NCBI RefSeq assembly: GCF_036898095.1
Contig: NC_090729.1
Location: 73,423,266 to 73,487,265 of the forward strand
Length of the DNA: 64,000 nucleotides
Reading direction: 5' to 3'
Source: Palaemon carinicauda
Taxonomy: Eukaryota > Arthropoda > Malacostraca > Decapoda > Palaemonidae
Below the pieces are notes generated by a model that saw only the letters and a list, made by a program, of their open reading frames with translations, searched no databases and was not told the DNA's origin. Positions 1 to 12,068 of the stretch are shown piece by piece. Positions within the stretch are counted from its first letter, which is position 1; each line of letters begins with the position of its first letter. The translations under genes were made by a program, and so were the position numbers.

Positions 1-1328
1 TCTGGGATCCTAACGTCCCTGGCCATGACCTCAAGGTGAATTTGATGAGACAGGGAGGCGGCTAGTCTCTCCTTGGTCTACTGCTCCCGACGAAGAAGGT
101 AGTCGTTCAGCTTTGGAAGATCCTCATTGAACTGATGGCCAGTCGCGTCAGGTTCCAGTTTCCCAACCGTGAAAGTGAACTGGATATCTTTCCAGAATCT
201 GTCGTCGGGGGGAAGGGCGAGGGAGAGAGGCCTACACTCCTCCAGGGTAGGGCAGGGCTTTCCTTCCTCCACCGCCTTCATGACCGCATGGAAGGCCTTT
301 TCAACAAAGGGAAAGGTCGCAGTAGAGGGAGCAAGAAAGGACGGGTGCTTCTTTCTCAATGCTGGCATTTTAGAGTTGGTAAAACCACGACTCTTAAGAC
401 ACTCTGCCAGCATGGCTTGGGCTTTTGAGTGATCGAACACGATCACTTCTTTGGATTCGGTCTCTTCCTTGGAGGCTGGTTCGGACCTGAGTCGGACGTA
501 ACAGTCCGGGTAAGCCTCAAAGCTGGGAAAGAATTCCACTTCTTCCAAGAGGATGGACCCAAGCCGATCGTTAATGAAGATTTTGCCAGTTGTAATTGGC
601 ATATGGTCGGCGTACCTCCAAGGGTTAGACTCCGAGCAGGGGGGAAGATCCTTAACCGAGATCTTCTTCGGTAGTTTCATACCTAAAAGATGAACTTTGA
701 GCTCCTCTTGGTTCTTACGGAGCTTCTCGTCCATCAGTGCCACCAACACCCGGATGGCATCTTGGGTGGCAGGCAGCAGGGGTTCCAAGGCGGCGGAGGT
801 AGAGGGGACTGGCTCCTCGACCACAACAAGGGTTACTGGAGGTGTTTGGGCGACCTCGCCCTCCGAATCAGGGAACTCCACCTGATCTTCTTCTTCCTCC
901 AGATCCTCACCCATGAGGGTCCTCTCGGTGTTGTCGGAGACTTTCAACATTTTCTCCACCTCGTTGAGATGACACTTTCAGAGTGTAGCCGAAATGTCGG
1001 GTTCAACTACTAGTTGGACGCAGGGAATCTGATCCTGGGGAATTACAGAGTCCGAAATAGCTTTAGGGAAAAGCAAGGCCCTCATCTTCTCGTTGGGGAG
1101 ATAAGGCCCGGTGGCGTTCTTCTGGAAACCGCACACCCACTTGCGCAGTTTCTCTCGAGCGTTGTCCCTGGCCTCCGCGGACGGAGGGTTGTCGAACGCC
1201 TCATCAAGAAGGCCTTTGCAGGTTAAGCAGGACTGCGGATCCCAATACTTGAGATTGCCCTTTTTTGCTGCACAGAAGTCCGGGTGGCAAACTCCGCAGA
1301 AGGAGCTCTCACACTTCACGTTCTCCTC
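1..1328 (-). pseudogene. DIRS-like gag protein, left copy, broken
   Basis: One minus-strand frame runs from a splice-acceptor-like CTTTTACAG before 1328 down to the window edge. It aligns with the gag-like product at 60770-62416. Shared features are an N-terminal Cys-rich segment (KCESSFCGVC, then YWDPQSC and a further C), the block GPYLPNEKMRA, an acidic linker, and the conserved block around NPWRYADHM, EVEFFPSFEAYPDCYVRLR and EDLPKLNDYLLRRE. Two in-frame stops break it: TGA at 978-980, in the acidic linker, and TAG at 78-80, just after the LLRREQ block. The rest of the frame is open, so decay is recent. Gag-like proteins of this order package element RNA; the exact role of this domain is inference. 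Confidence 0.75.
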
Positions 1329-3470
1329 CTGTAAAAGAAAGAGATCATGAGTACATGGAAGACATAGTTATGGCTTACATTACTCTTAAGATTAAGATTC
1401 ACTAAACTGTAGAATTGGTTTTATGTGAGCTCAGGATAGGTGAGCTAGAAAGGAGTAGGAGGACACATACTTGTGAGTCCCGTCCAGCCGGTTACCGTGA
1501 CCTTTTCTGCAGTCAATTCCTTAGAACCTGAGGTTCTAAAGGAAAGAATAGTATCCTTATGGATGAGCCAAACTAAGGCTTCCTTATAAAGGAATTGTCT
1601 ACAGAGTGGAGAGGATCTGAAATCGTTCAGAACCAAGGGAAAAGAAGGGGGAAAATAGGATAAACCCCCTTTAATTTGGGTAGGTCCCGGCAAGAGACTG
1701 CACTGAGAAACACAGAGTATGCTGAAAATATTGTACTGTACAACCGTACACCCCAGCCACTGTTTTTAAAGGTATGAAATACCAAAGAAAGAGTGGTCTG
1801 GCTATCCGGCTGTATTAGATCGACTGCCAGTACAGGGCCGGCAGCCGGGGGGAGGGGTGCTGTCCATGGAAGACGCAGGGGGCGGCGCCAGCAGGCCGGC
1901 GGATGTCTGTGGTAATCCAAGGGAGGATCAGAGGACACTCAAAAGGAGAGGGGGATCTTCCGCCGGCACTACTCCATAGTTCGACTATGAGGGGAAAGTG
2001 TAGCAGAGCGTCCAGCCAAGCAGAAGAGCACAGCCTAACCTACAACTCTCCCCAGGGGAGGAATTGTAGGACAGCGGACAGGGGTGTGAAGGCAAGCCAA
2101 CACAAAGGGATAGAGTGGGGAGGGGGGTTAGGGGTCTGAGGGAGCAGAAGGGGTCACAACCCTAAAGCCCCCAAAGGGTGGGGGGGAATCTGTTAGGTGC
2201 TAGGCTACCCAGGCAGGAGAGAAATGCTCTCCAACCCTAGGGGAGGTTAGCTCAGAATAGGCACAGCACTGGTGTACTGTCCTAAACTTTAATAAAACAG
2301 AAGTCCCCAAAGCCTAACCTAAACCAGGAGAATCTTCTCCTAGATTAGGGAGGGCTGGGAAGACATCTCTCTAGGCTACAGGGAGGAAGGGACGTGTCCC
2401 AACCAAGTGCAGTCTAGGGGGAATGGCAGAGTCCTTCCACCTACAGTCTCAGTCGATACCCTAAGGGAAATACGTTCCCTAGGGGTGGACTGGGAAGAAC
2501 GATAGGTACTCTGGGGTTCTGTCCGAGATCCCCCCATATACTATGGTAGGGAAGAGGGAAGAACGATCTAGCCTAACCTACCCGAAAATTATTCCGGGTA
2601 AGGGGGCAAAGATATAGCAAAGCTACCCAGAGGGAGGTTACCCGAAAGAACATGTACAACACTGAATCTTGTATATGTGTAAAAATGCCTATATCTTCAT
2701 TAACATTAACACTAGGAACACTTATTATATCATACAGAAGTAAACATGAACACTAGGCTGCGGCCTAGGCTAGGCTAATTCCTAGCAATAAAGACTAAAT
2801 AACTAATGATATTTAATTAGTTATAAGGCCGGGAAGGCTGTTCTGGCTAACTAAATAAAGCATGCGAGACGAACAGCGGCGTCATAAAATGGCGCCTCCG
2901 GGCAAGGCACAGCTCTGCCACAAAACTCAAGATTTAAGCGTAAAAAATCGTTACTTTATGGCCAGAGCTTATTTAAACAATACAAGAACCTGGTACTCAA
3001 CTTTCCAGAAGAAGGCAAGGCCGAAGGTTGTGACATGGCGAAGGATGCAAAAGATAATTAGCGATCACTGGGAAAAACCAACTGGTGTAGAAAGCTACAG
3101 GAATAGGAAAGAGGACGGACATGACGTCACACAGTATGGCGGACAGCTATGGCCGCTGTTTGTATACGTTGCGAGTACCATAGCAGTAACGAAGGAGGGT
3201 AACTTTGGAGCAGCTCCTCAGTTATCTCGCCACCTTTCCCCCTCGAAGCGTAAACGCTATGTGGGGTGCAGATAGCCATGTGGCGTGTTAATGCATGCGT
3301 CCCCTGTTGATATACGATATCCTAGAGGGAAACCTTAAGGGTACTCGCACCAGAAGTTAGAATTCTGTGAAACCTTTAGTTTAATTCTCTGGGAATATCT
3401 ACTGTAGTCATATATACCCTAAGGAAGCTACTGAAGGAAACTTCCATCAGGACGACATGGCTTGAGCCCA
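1..3470 (-). mobile_element. DIRS-like retroelement, left copy (5' part, runs off window)
   Basis: On the minus strand this begins at about 3470 with GGGCTCAAGCCATGTCGTCC and runs to position 1. The same start and several hundred bases of related leader are found on the plus strand from 58304, and the gag-like proteins of the two copies align along their length. The order leader, small leader exon (3036 down to about 2962), intron, gag matches the right copy. The DIRS assignment comes from the right copy, where the reverse transcriptase following gag has DIRS-type sequence. Between about 1329 and 2960 I see only intron or leader sequence. The 5' end abuts a (TA)n(TG)n microsatellite. The 3' half lies outside the window, so terminal repeats cannot be compared. 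Confidence 0.75.
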
Positions 3471-3472
3471 TG

Positions 3473-3518
<46 letters not shown>

Positions 3519-3540
3519 CGTGTGTGTGAGTGTGTGTGTG
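3473..3540. repeat. (TA)n(TG)n microsatellite
   Basis: About 22 bp of TA followed by about 46 bp of TG with two interruptions, directly against the 5' end of the left DIRS-like copy. Confidence 0.95.
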
Positions 3541-4354
3541 TAAAACTAATACATTATATTTGAGTAGTTCTTTATAAAAAATATAATAAAAAGCTAAAAG
3601 GAGAGAAACATCCCCTCAAGAAAATAAGGAAGGTGATGAATTGTACAGTCATATGACTTATAATTACCTATAAGGATTTCAAGGGGAGAAATTAGCAAAT
3701 ATATAAAACGGAATAGTTATCTTTCTCTTAGAATTATAACATAAATAAATTAAATATATTTTTATCTTAAATTCCCTAACAATACTTACGGATATTCAAT
3801 TTGATGCTCTTTCATTAGCCTATACACCTTAAAATTAGAAATATTAATAAGTCGCAAAGAACGAGCTAATGATAATTGTAATATTGTAGAATAAAACTAC
3901 GCCGGGTAAATATTTATTCACTGGTATACGATCAAAGTGATATTGACGTACATCGTATTATAAAATGCTTCATATAATACAAAATCATTCATATCCCTAA
4001 ATATTGGTTGAAATGTTCATAAACATCGGGAAATAGTATATCATATAGTTTTTATATAGAGATTTGTATGATATTGCCTTGAATCTAATTACAATTCAAA
4101 TACCGATGTATATGAGCTATTAATCGATTTATAGAATAAATATATTCAGATCATCACTTTTAGCAATATATTTCAGTTGCTGGGTTTATTGTATGATGCA
4201 ATATTTATTTCAATATAATTTTGATTGATCATATGTAGTTTAAAAAAAAACCTATGCACCTAAACGTCGTATCTTTTTGTTCACATGTATCTTTATAGGA
4301 TATTTTATCTTTTTTTTTTTTCAAGGAAAGAACGCTGGCATTGTTATCCATTGC
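3541..4354. other. AT-rich non-coding stretch
   Basis: No open frame of note, no recognisable repeat termini and no gene signal. Single short A and T runs only. Confidence 0.6.
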
Positions 4355-4715
4355 CTTTCGATTATTATTAACTGGTACAACCCTACTTAGATAAGCCGGA
4401 AGCTAGAAGCCCTAGGGCTCGAATAGGGAAAGTAGCCCAGTGAGGAAAGGATAAGAAAATAGATAAACTATACATGAGAAGTAATGAAAAAAATATTTAG
4501 ACTAAGATCAGTATCAAATTTATAATAGAACTGTCATATATAAACTATGTAGAGATATTATGTTAACCTGTTCCATATAACAGCATTTGGTGCAAGTTCG
4601 AACTTTTGATGTTCCACCGTTACAACTGCAAGATTAGTAAGATCATTCCAAAATCTGGTCACAGCTGAGAAAAAACTGCTGGGCACTGATGAAGTGCAAG
4701 TATGGCAGTTACCCG
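4355..4715 (-). mobile_element. 3' end fragment of the CR1-like LINE, diverged
   Basis: Read on plus, this contains a diverged form of the segment found at 23290-23660: GTACAACCCTACTTAG, then GGGAAAGTAGCCCAGTGAGG, and further on TTCGAACTTTTGATGTTCC and AAGATCATTCCAAAATCTGG. These match the 3' untranslated region and the last codons of the CR1-like LINE at 23277-33735. It is a 5'-truncated, old copy in the minus orientation. The short ATTATTATTA at 4358-4370 is what remains of its microsatellite tail. Confidence 0.7.
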
Positions 4716-4981
4716 AAAATTAACAGTAAGATGTATATATCCAGTAAAATTAATATCATTGTATTAGAGCGTTAACAAAGTTTCCTTAATGTCGTAAACA
4801 TGTCAGTGATAGTATTAAAAAGCTTCTTTCAGATTACTATTTGGGAAGCTAGAATGGGTCCAAATATGTGAAGGTTTTAGCAAAGTTTTCTTATACTCAT
4901 CTACCTAGCAAGGATCCATCTGGTTCTGGCTGACAAATACTAAAGTACATCCAGTATGTTGTGACAAAACAATACTGTCCT

Positions 4982-4985
<4 letters not shown>

Positions 4986-5053
<68 letters not shown>
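4986..5053. repeat. (GA)n microsatellite
   Basis: About 34 uninterrupted GA units. Confidence 0.97.
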
Positions 5054-5055
<2 letters not shown>

Positions 5056-7389
5056 TATTCTAGTTACAGTAAGATGAAAATCTCCTGAATTAGAAAGCTT
5101 GTTATTTAACTTTTTTTTTCTTTTTTACTAATTCCTACCTATGAAGTGTAATAAATTATAGACTTGAAATAGCTTGGCATGTAATATAAAATGTATATAA
5201 AATGGTTTATATAGTTACTTGCAAATTATCGTTATAGTTCATATCATTACATGTAATTTTTAACTGTAATGTGGAGAATTTTTTATGGTATGTTCTGAGT
5301 GGGAACTTAGTCTGGGAAAGTCTCCTTATAACAGTTACATAAAGTTCAACAGGGGAGGATATGAGCACTTACTCTCGGGGCACAAACACCCTGCTAATAC
5401 TTTACTGTCACAATTCACAAACCATCACTCTTAAATACAAAAGGGAAATTTACTGTCCAGAGGCCGGAGTACTCCACACGTAGAAATATCAATAATTTAT
5501 GGCCTACTCTAGCTTTGTCAGGTCTATAGTCATCTCATTCTCAGGCTCTGTTCCGGCTCCGTCCCAGCTACCCCATTGAAATGCTGGACAGGTATTTTAC
5601 GTTAATGTAATCAGACAAAATCCAAAATGGGAGCAGTGATGTAAAATAGTTTAAAAGTTTAAAGATAAGGATCTTTACCTTCGAAGCAAATATATTAATG
5701 CAAAGTACCTCGCTGTTACCACCTATAGACTTACTCTTCAAATATTCCCAGTTTAAACATTAAATAAATGAGGGAGCAAAAATACTAAGAAGGTTTAATT
5801 AACCTAATATTGATTTATTCACAAATTTACATCAAAGAAACGGACATCTTAACAAAGACAAAATGGAATCATAAAAATGCAATTCAAATTGATGAAAATT
5901 AGTTAGTTAGACACGTGGTCTGCAATAATAAAAAATCGAAATGGGGTCGGACATATGGCCCATGTGACCCAGAGACTGTTAGTCTCAAAAGGCAAAAAAT
6001 TGTATAGAAAAAAATATATACACACAATCCCACCGCACACAGTCCGAATAGTGTAATTAGCCAAGTTCCCTATAAAGTTAAAATTAGTCTAAGCTAATAA
6101 AAATTGGGGGAAAACTAAATGGCCATTGATGTAGTACCTGCACTCCTTTGATGATCAGTCCTATGCCCGTGATAGCTGTTGACCTGGACGTCGCACTAAT
6201 TGGCACCTTACACTCTTGCCTGGCTCACCCCAAGAATTCTCACTTTGGCTGCAACTAGGTACACCAGGGTCCTCTTCTTCTCAATCTCTCCGACCGGCAG
6301 CAATCTTTTGCGAGTCGAGTTTTGGGAGAGAGGGGGATGGGGGTGAGGCAGAAGTGCACGGATTAACTACTGACCGGGCCGGTCAGTCGGTCACGACAGC
6401 TTCTTGATGAATGGGCCCGACGCTAAGGTCGAAGAGATCACCTGGCTTCACCTTTCCAGACAGGTGAGGAGCTTGATGCGCACGGTAATCCATTGGGGGT
6501 GCCATATCGGGACTTAAGGACAGGGCAATATATTGTTGCAAGGAGTGCAGAGGAGGCAGGATTTTGTACTAAATACTTTAGAGAAATCTTGCTGCTCTAA
6601 GGGAGTTTATATACACAACAATCCTACCTATTCTGGCTTGCTAAAAATTAATATTTAAAATGATTAATTAGCAATGGACTGGTGCGATGGGCATATATCT
6701 TAAAATTAACAAACCTTAATTGGTATTGAGAAATATAAGATGCATTAATTCAGCAGTATTGAAATTTATATAAAAAATGCAGTTTAGGAATTTAATCTCG
6801 ACCCATGTAGTTTAAGGAAAGAACCAACATACGCCGTGGTTACACTAAGGCCCTCTATTGTGCGTATCTACGCTGTGACGTCACGAGCATGGCGTGCGCC
6901 ACTGTCAACAAGTTTAAGTTTAGAATAGTCCTTCCTATGTTTCGTTAAAGAAAATTGAATGTAGGAGAGAATGTTTAAGGGGTAGCTATAGTATTAGTAG
7001 AAGAGAGCTAAAAATACGATTAAAAGAAGAAGAGTGAAGAAAATTCTTCACATGTAATTTCTTTGAATTTCTTGATTTTCTTTTTATTCCTTTTTATCCT
7101 CAAAAGGTGTGAGGAAATTAATGTATATCATATACATGGCTTATTTATCAGGGCTTTCTTTCCGCTAGGACCCGGTAGAAAAATAGCGTTATCTACTATT
7201 TACAAGTGTATTAGTGTGATTAAATTTGCTTTCTACAGTAACACAAGAACCTGTCCTCATAAATAAAAACAACCATCAACAAATAGCATTGAGTTAAACA
7301 CAAGAAACAGATATTGTTTAGGGGTTCATCGATTACATCTGTGCAGGGAATTGCCCCAGAGTTACAAAAGTAAGTATTGTTCAACTTAG

Positions 7390-7394
<5 letters not shown>
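5054..7394. other. Non-coding stretch, no gene recognised
   Basis: AT-rich with a more GC-rich island at about 6130-6560. The stretch around 5330-5470 has a promoter- or LTR-like look on minus (a TATTTAAGAG box), but I could find no second copy or matching ends, so I make no call. Short open frames at 6216-6407 and 7063-7266 show no domain and no splice context and are not reported as genes. Confidence 0.5.

Positions 7395-7478
<84 letters not shown>
7395..7478. repeat. (GA)n microsatellite
   Basis: About 42 uninterrupted GA units. Confidence 0.97.
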
Positions 7479-7481
<3 letters not shown>

Positions 7482-9200
7482 TTCTCAGTAAACTTTTGTT
7501 TGCTCTAAAGTTTCTGCTATTAAAAAAGCCGCAACATGAAAACTAAATCAACAGTTGTCATAAAACTTAATGTTTATTGTGTGAGATGAATGTAAGTGAG
7601 GTTTATCCAACAAGCCAACGAACTTTTATACAGACAGTTGAGACCAAGAGTGACACAAAAATTCCAAAAGCATAAAAAATGCGATAGCAAGCTTAAACAG
7701 GTTTCTATTATCAGTACGGGGGAGAGCGAGAGATAAACAATAACGTTACAGTGTACAAGCGTGTATGAAACATGTGCGGTACATTACTATATACATTATA
7801 CAGTCTCAGTACTGTACCACACTTATATGAACGTATTATAGCAAACATTTAGACTAATATATAACAATACGCATTCCTAATGAAGAAAACAAAAAGGGCA
7901 CCTGGTGTTTTTGAATGCAGCCTACTCTGTAATGGTTTTAGTAGAAATACTTAAGAAAAATTCGTATATTTCAAATTTTAGATGCTTTAAGCTTCAAAAG
8001 GTTATGACTAAAAGAAAAATTAAAAAGGGAAACAAATGCAAGGGCACCACTTAACCAGAGGTTCCTAACCTAGGAGACGTGTCCTTGCCTACGTATCTAC
8101 ATGGGACACTCATATGAGCCCCCATTAGACCGCGTATCCTTTATCTTAGCATATTATGTCACAACCCTGTGTTGACTTCCCAAACTGCTTAACTCCTGAA
8201 ACGGGGTTTTCTGACCCATTGCCTAGTTTGAAACGTCATTAAAACTTTAAAAAGACGTATCCCCAATTTTCGACGATTAACGTCATCAAAATATTTAACT
8301 ACCGTAAAGTAAAACCCACATTATTAATATAATATCCATATACAGATATTCTACAAATATTCTGACCCACACTTAGACCATCATCTCTATAACCACACGC
8401 GTGCTTTAAAATATATATATTCAATACAACCACTTACACTAACATACATGTGTCCACGAAATACAACGCCCGCCAATACAACATTGCCCTTTCATTGTTC
8501 TATATTTTTAGATCTGTTGAGACGTCCTAACAGAATGAGGCTTTCCCACTGTATTTCAAAGGCTTTGAACAATTATATAGTTTATTATCTTATATGAAAT
8601 ATGTGAATGCCAAGAAAAAAAAATAAATTTTAGATAAATTGAGACTTTGTTACACATGGTGCATGCGTATAAGAAAATGGTAATTTTTTACATTAAAACA
8701 GTATTTTTTAGGCTTAAAAACCCGAACATGATTTAATTATAGGATTTGAACGTTTCGGATGCTTTAGAATGTCTGAAAAAGACAGTTTTTCAGTTACTTT
8801 ACTCCAGATTCCAAACATACAAAAGCACCAAATTCTTACAAAAAACACGTGTCCTCCCCCCCTCCCCCACAGGATATGACTGCAATTTTTTTTTTCAGAT
8901 TCCAACCACCCAAAAAAACAAGTTCACAAAGAAATCTGTAATAACGAGAAAACACGAGATACCAATTCCGACACAAGCATTAAAATAAAACATGACAAAC
9001 TGATTTCACCATTGGCAATATTATACAGTTTGATCTAAACCCCACTTCGAACTTATTTCAATTATATCGGCGACGGAACACTCATTCAATAAACTCTAAA
9101 TCCTACTTCTTACACAAGTTAGGTTTAAATAGAACATCTTCACTTTTGATGAGACTAATACTGCCGCCGTCAAATAAATCCAGTAAAAATAAAATTGCAT
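7479..9200. other. AT-rich non-coding stretch
   Basis: No supported gene. At about 8051 the sequence CAGAGGTTCCTAACC resembles the terminus of a hAT-type element, but I found no matching inverted end nearby. Confidence 0.5.
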
Positions 9201-9590
9201 GATCTTACCTTAAATAACACCCTAGGATGGGAAGTGTTGCAGGTGACCATAATTTGAAGTTTGAAGAATGCAGGTGTTCTGTAATAGAATCCAGTATTAA
9301 TGAAGGGAGACCATATAGCAAATGAGGTAATTATTTGAAGTGGGTTTTCAGATACCACAGCAATAATATATATGGAAACAATTTTGAGACAATACCCAAT
9401 CTTAGCTGGCAAATATATGGAAAAAATAGATTAAGAAAAAAAGAATAACCCTTTCTCAAACATGAATAGAATTAATAGATTATATGGGGAACAGATTGTG
9501 TGAATAATACTTACCTTATTTAAGAAACGCGGGAAAACTGTCAGGGTAGACAGTGGAAGACCGAATAGTGGTTTACATGAGTGGCTAATA

Positions 9591-10235
9591 GTATAGAACA
9601 CCACGCTCTCCATTTACTCCAATATAATGGAATCCTGCAGTTCTCACCTTCTTGCACAGTAATTAGGGGGTTATTTAAATTCTGGGAAAGCAATAATTAG
9701 CAAGATATGTTGAAGAGGGGGGAAGGAGTTATAAAAAGAAAATAGCTCGGTTTCCTCACTAAACGACTTGGAACTGATATGTCAACATCGTCAACCAAAC
9801 AGAATTCGTGATGCCAGCGTACATAAACAGAAGTTCGTGATGCCAGCGTACATTTGATTTACTGTATATTCAAAATATACTTAATTAAAAATGGATTAAT
9901 TACTCAAAAGTGTCCTTAAAATATGCAATTTACAAATAGTAACACTTTTGAGTAATCACAATTCTTGATTAAGTATATTTTGAATATACAGTATATCAAA
10001 TGTACGCTGGCATCACGATCTGTTTGGTTGACGATGTTGACATGTCGGTTCCAAGTCGTTCAGTGAGGAAACCGAGCTATTTTCTTTTTATAACCCCTTC
10101 TCCCCTCTTCAACATATCTTGCTAATTATTGCTTTCCCAGAATTTAAATAACCACCTAATTACTGTGCAAGAAGGTGAGAACTGCAGGATTGCATTATAT
10201 TGGAGTAAATGGAGAGCGTGTTGTTCTATATTTAC
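9591..10235. mobile_element. 645-bp palindromic (foldback) element with CTAATA target duplication
   Basis: The left arm (9591-9913) and right arm (9942-10235) are near-perfect inverted repeats around a 28-bp loop (9914-9941). The left arm is 29 bp longer because TTCGTGATGCCAGCGTACAT plus nine bases is duplicated in tandem. Ends read GTATAGAACACCACG on the left and GTAAATATAGAACAACACG on the right arm read in reverse. CTAATA occurs directly outside both ends (9585-9590 and 10236-10241), which fits a 6-bp target duplication. It has no coding capacity. It could be a non-autonomous element mobilised by the Merlin-type transposase next door, but no shared termini show this. Confidence 0.7.
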
Positions 10236-10559
10236 CTAATATAATTGACGAAGACACATGGAAATATAATGTAATAATAAAAACGGTTACGTATTATATG
10301 AAGATTTAACTCACCGTAAATTGATGAAGAAACGTGGAAAGACCACATATTAAGGCCAGGTCGGGTTCGGCAATGGTTGGACTGATAGCGGTAGGAAAAG
10401 GGTCTGTAATAGAGCATAAGACTTAGTGAACAGCTCTCACAGAGATAAAATATTCAATTTGATGATTAATAATTCACAAACAACATAATCTTTCACATAT
10501 TCGTTTAAAACCAATACAGTTAAAACGGGGAAAAGGAGAAAAGTGAACTAACCTTGAAG

Positions 10560-11190
10560 GGTTGATTCTTCGTTGGAGTCGTAAACAGGAGGACGGGGAT
10601 AGTTTTCCCGTAAGATCGAGATATGTATTCTCTCGATCTTGGTTTTCCCGCTTCCCGGAAAAACTGATGGACGGGATTTATCGGATATGACTCGATAAAC
10701 AGATATCTTGAAAAATACTGATCAAAGTATCCTGTTTTCATCCCAGGTCTTTTTTTTAGCATTCTTTTAAGTTTCTCCACTGCCGCTCAATCGTCTGTGT
10801 GTGAATAATTGGATCATTTGGATCCACGAGGTTCTCAGAATGATTGATGACCTTGTGCACATATCCTTCAGTAGACAGTCTTGTATGCGGCCCAACCGTC
10901 GGTCATGATGACTGACCCATTATTAATATATTGCCGTATCAATAGATTTAAAGTTTCTGCACTACGATCTTGACCTTCTCTATGAAGGGAAGTGATAATT
11001 TTTTTCTTTGTTACACGTTCAATCCCACCGAATTGTCTACCACGATGGTATTTTCGTTTAACAAAATATGTTGCATAAATTTTGACGATAACGTCGGGAC
11101 CACCAATAGGTTACTGGTTGTACAACCAGTTCAGCGCAAGATCGGAACAGGAACTTCGCCAGTGGATACTAGTCCTGGTAGAAAAGTGTA
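10560..11190 (-). pseudogene. Merlin (IS1016/ISXO2-like) transposase remnant
   Basis: Minus-strand frames encode the C-terminal core of an IS1595/ISXO2-type DDE transposase, the eukaryotic Merlin superfamily. In order: IGGPDVIVKIYATYFVKRKY, HRGRQ, GGIERVTKKKI, GSVIMTDGWAAYK (second catalytic D), GYVHKVINHSENLVDP, then HTQTIERQWRNLK (catalytic E) and a KKRPGMKT block. The first catalytic D of the usual EID motif reads Y here. Lesions are an in-frame TAA just before the IGGP block, a short deletion after HRGRQ, a frameshift after the TDGWAAYK block and another in the NLKR block. Terminal inverted repeats were not found. It is inactive; the family call is strong. Confidence 0.7.
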
Positions 11191-11779
11191 AAGTACGAAT
11201 AATCGTGGCATGGTCCCAGTATTTTGGAGGATATGGTTCACAAACAGGAAAATTTTCCATGCTGGCACGCACGCATTTTCTAGAAAAGCACCCTTGCAGA
11301 GGCTAACGATGTAAGGACACTTTTCTTGTCTTATTTTTTTTTTGACTCACCATTAACGTTCACAATAACAAAATATGCTTTTCTTGGTGTATTACAACAC
11401 ATGGTAATTCACAATATTTGCACAAAACAGAAATAGGTAAAACGCCATGTGCAAGCAAATACTCCAAAGAGTTAGGTGTATTTGTAAAATGCGAGTGAAT
11501 AAATCAAAAGTAGTTTTCTTCCAGGGGCGTAGGAGCGTTTTCCTGTTTGGGGGGGCTAAAGTTCGAAATAACACTGAAGGCGGAGCCGCAGGCGCGAAGG
11601 TATGGTGGGGGGGGGGGGTCTGGGGGTCTCCCCCAGAAAAATTTTATGATGAAACACCCTCAGATGCGATTTCCTGGCATCTGACAGCATATTGTATCAA
11701 AAACAAAATCATATTTTTGTAAGATTTTTATGTGACCAATTCCAATTTTTACACAATAACAATCATAAAATACCAATAG

Positions 11780-11782
<3 letters not shown>
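11191..11782. other. Non-coding stretch with a G-rich dispersed-repeat-like segment
   Basis: Around 11523-11690 there is a G-rich segment (GGGGCGTAGGAGCG, later a 13-G run and GGGGGTCTCCCCC) with the look of a dispersed repeat. No coding signal and no defined ends. Confidence 0.35.

Positions 11783-11860
<78 letters not shown>
11783..11860. repeat. (TA)n microsatellite
   Basis: About 38 TA units. Immediately to the right (11862-11884) lies a 23-bp perfect palindrome with a one-base centre (TGATGTAGAAG, A, CTTCTACATCA). Confidence 0.95.
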
Positions 11861-11861
<1 letters not shown>

Positions 11862-12068
11862 TGATGTAGAAGACTTCTACATCAGTGCAATTACGTGTTT
11901 TCGATTGAAGCAATTGCACTTCAGAATTCGCTTCCAAGTTTCCATTGTGCACATTTATTATGATTTAAAGTGTTTAACACAGTATATGGTGTAGACTATA
12001 TATCCTACTTTCAGAAGTAACAATTGTTTACAAGGTGTTACTAACAAGTAGACGTCTCTTAACTCAAA

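Noticed and set aside
2862..3275. 137-codon open frame on plus
   Set aside because: It is antisense to the leader exon and 5' region of the left DIRS-like copy, which has its own homologue on the right.
4986..5053. CRISPR-like regular repeats
   Set aside because: All regular arrays here are simple eukaryotic microsatellites without spacers.
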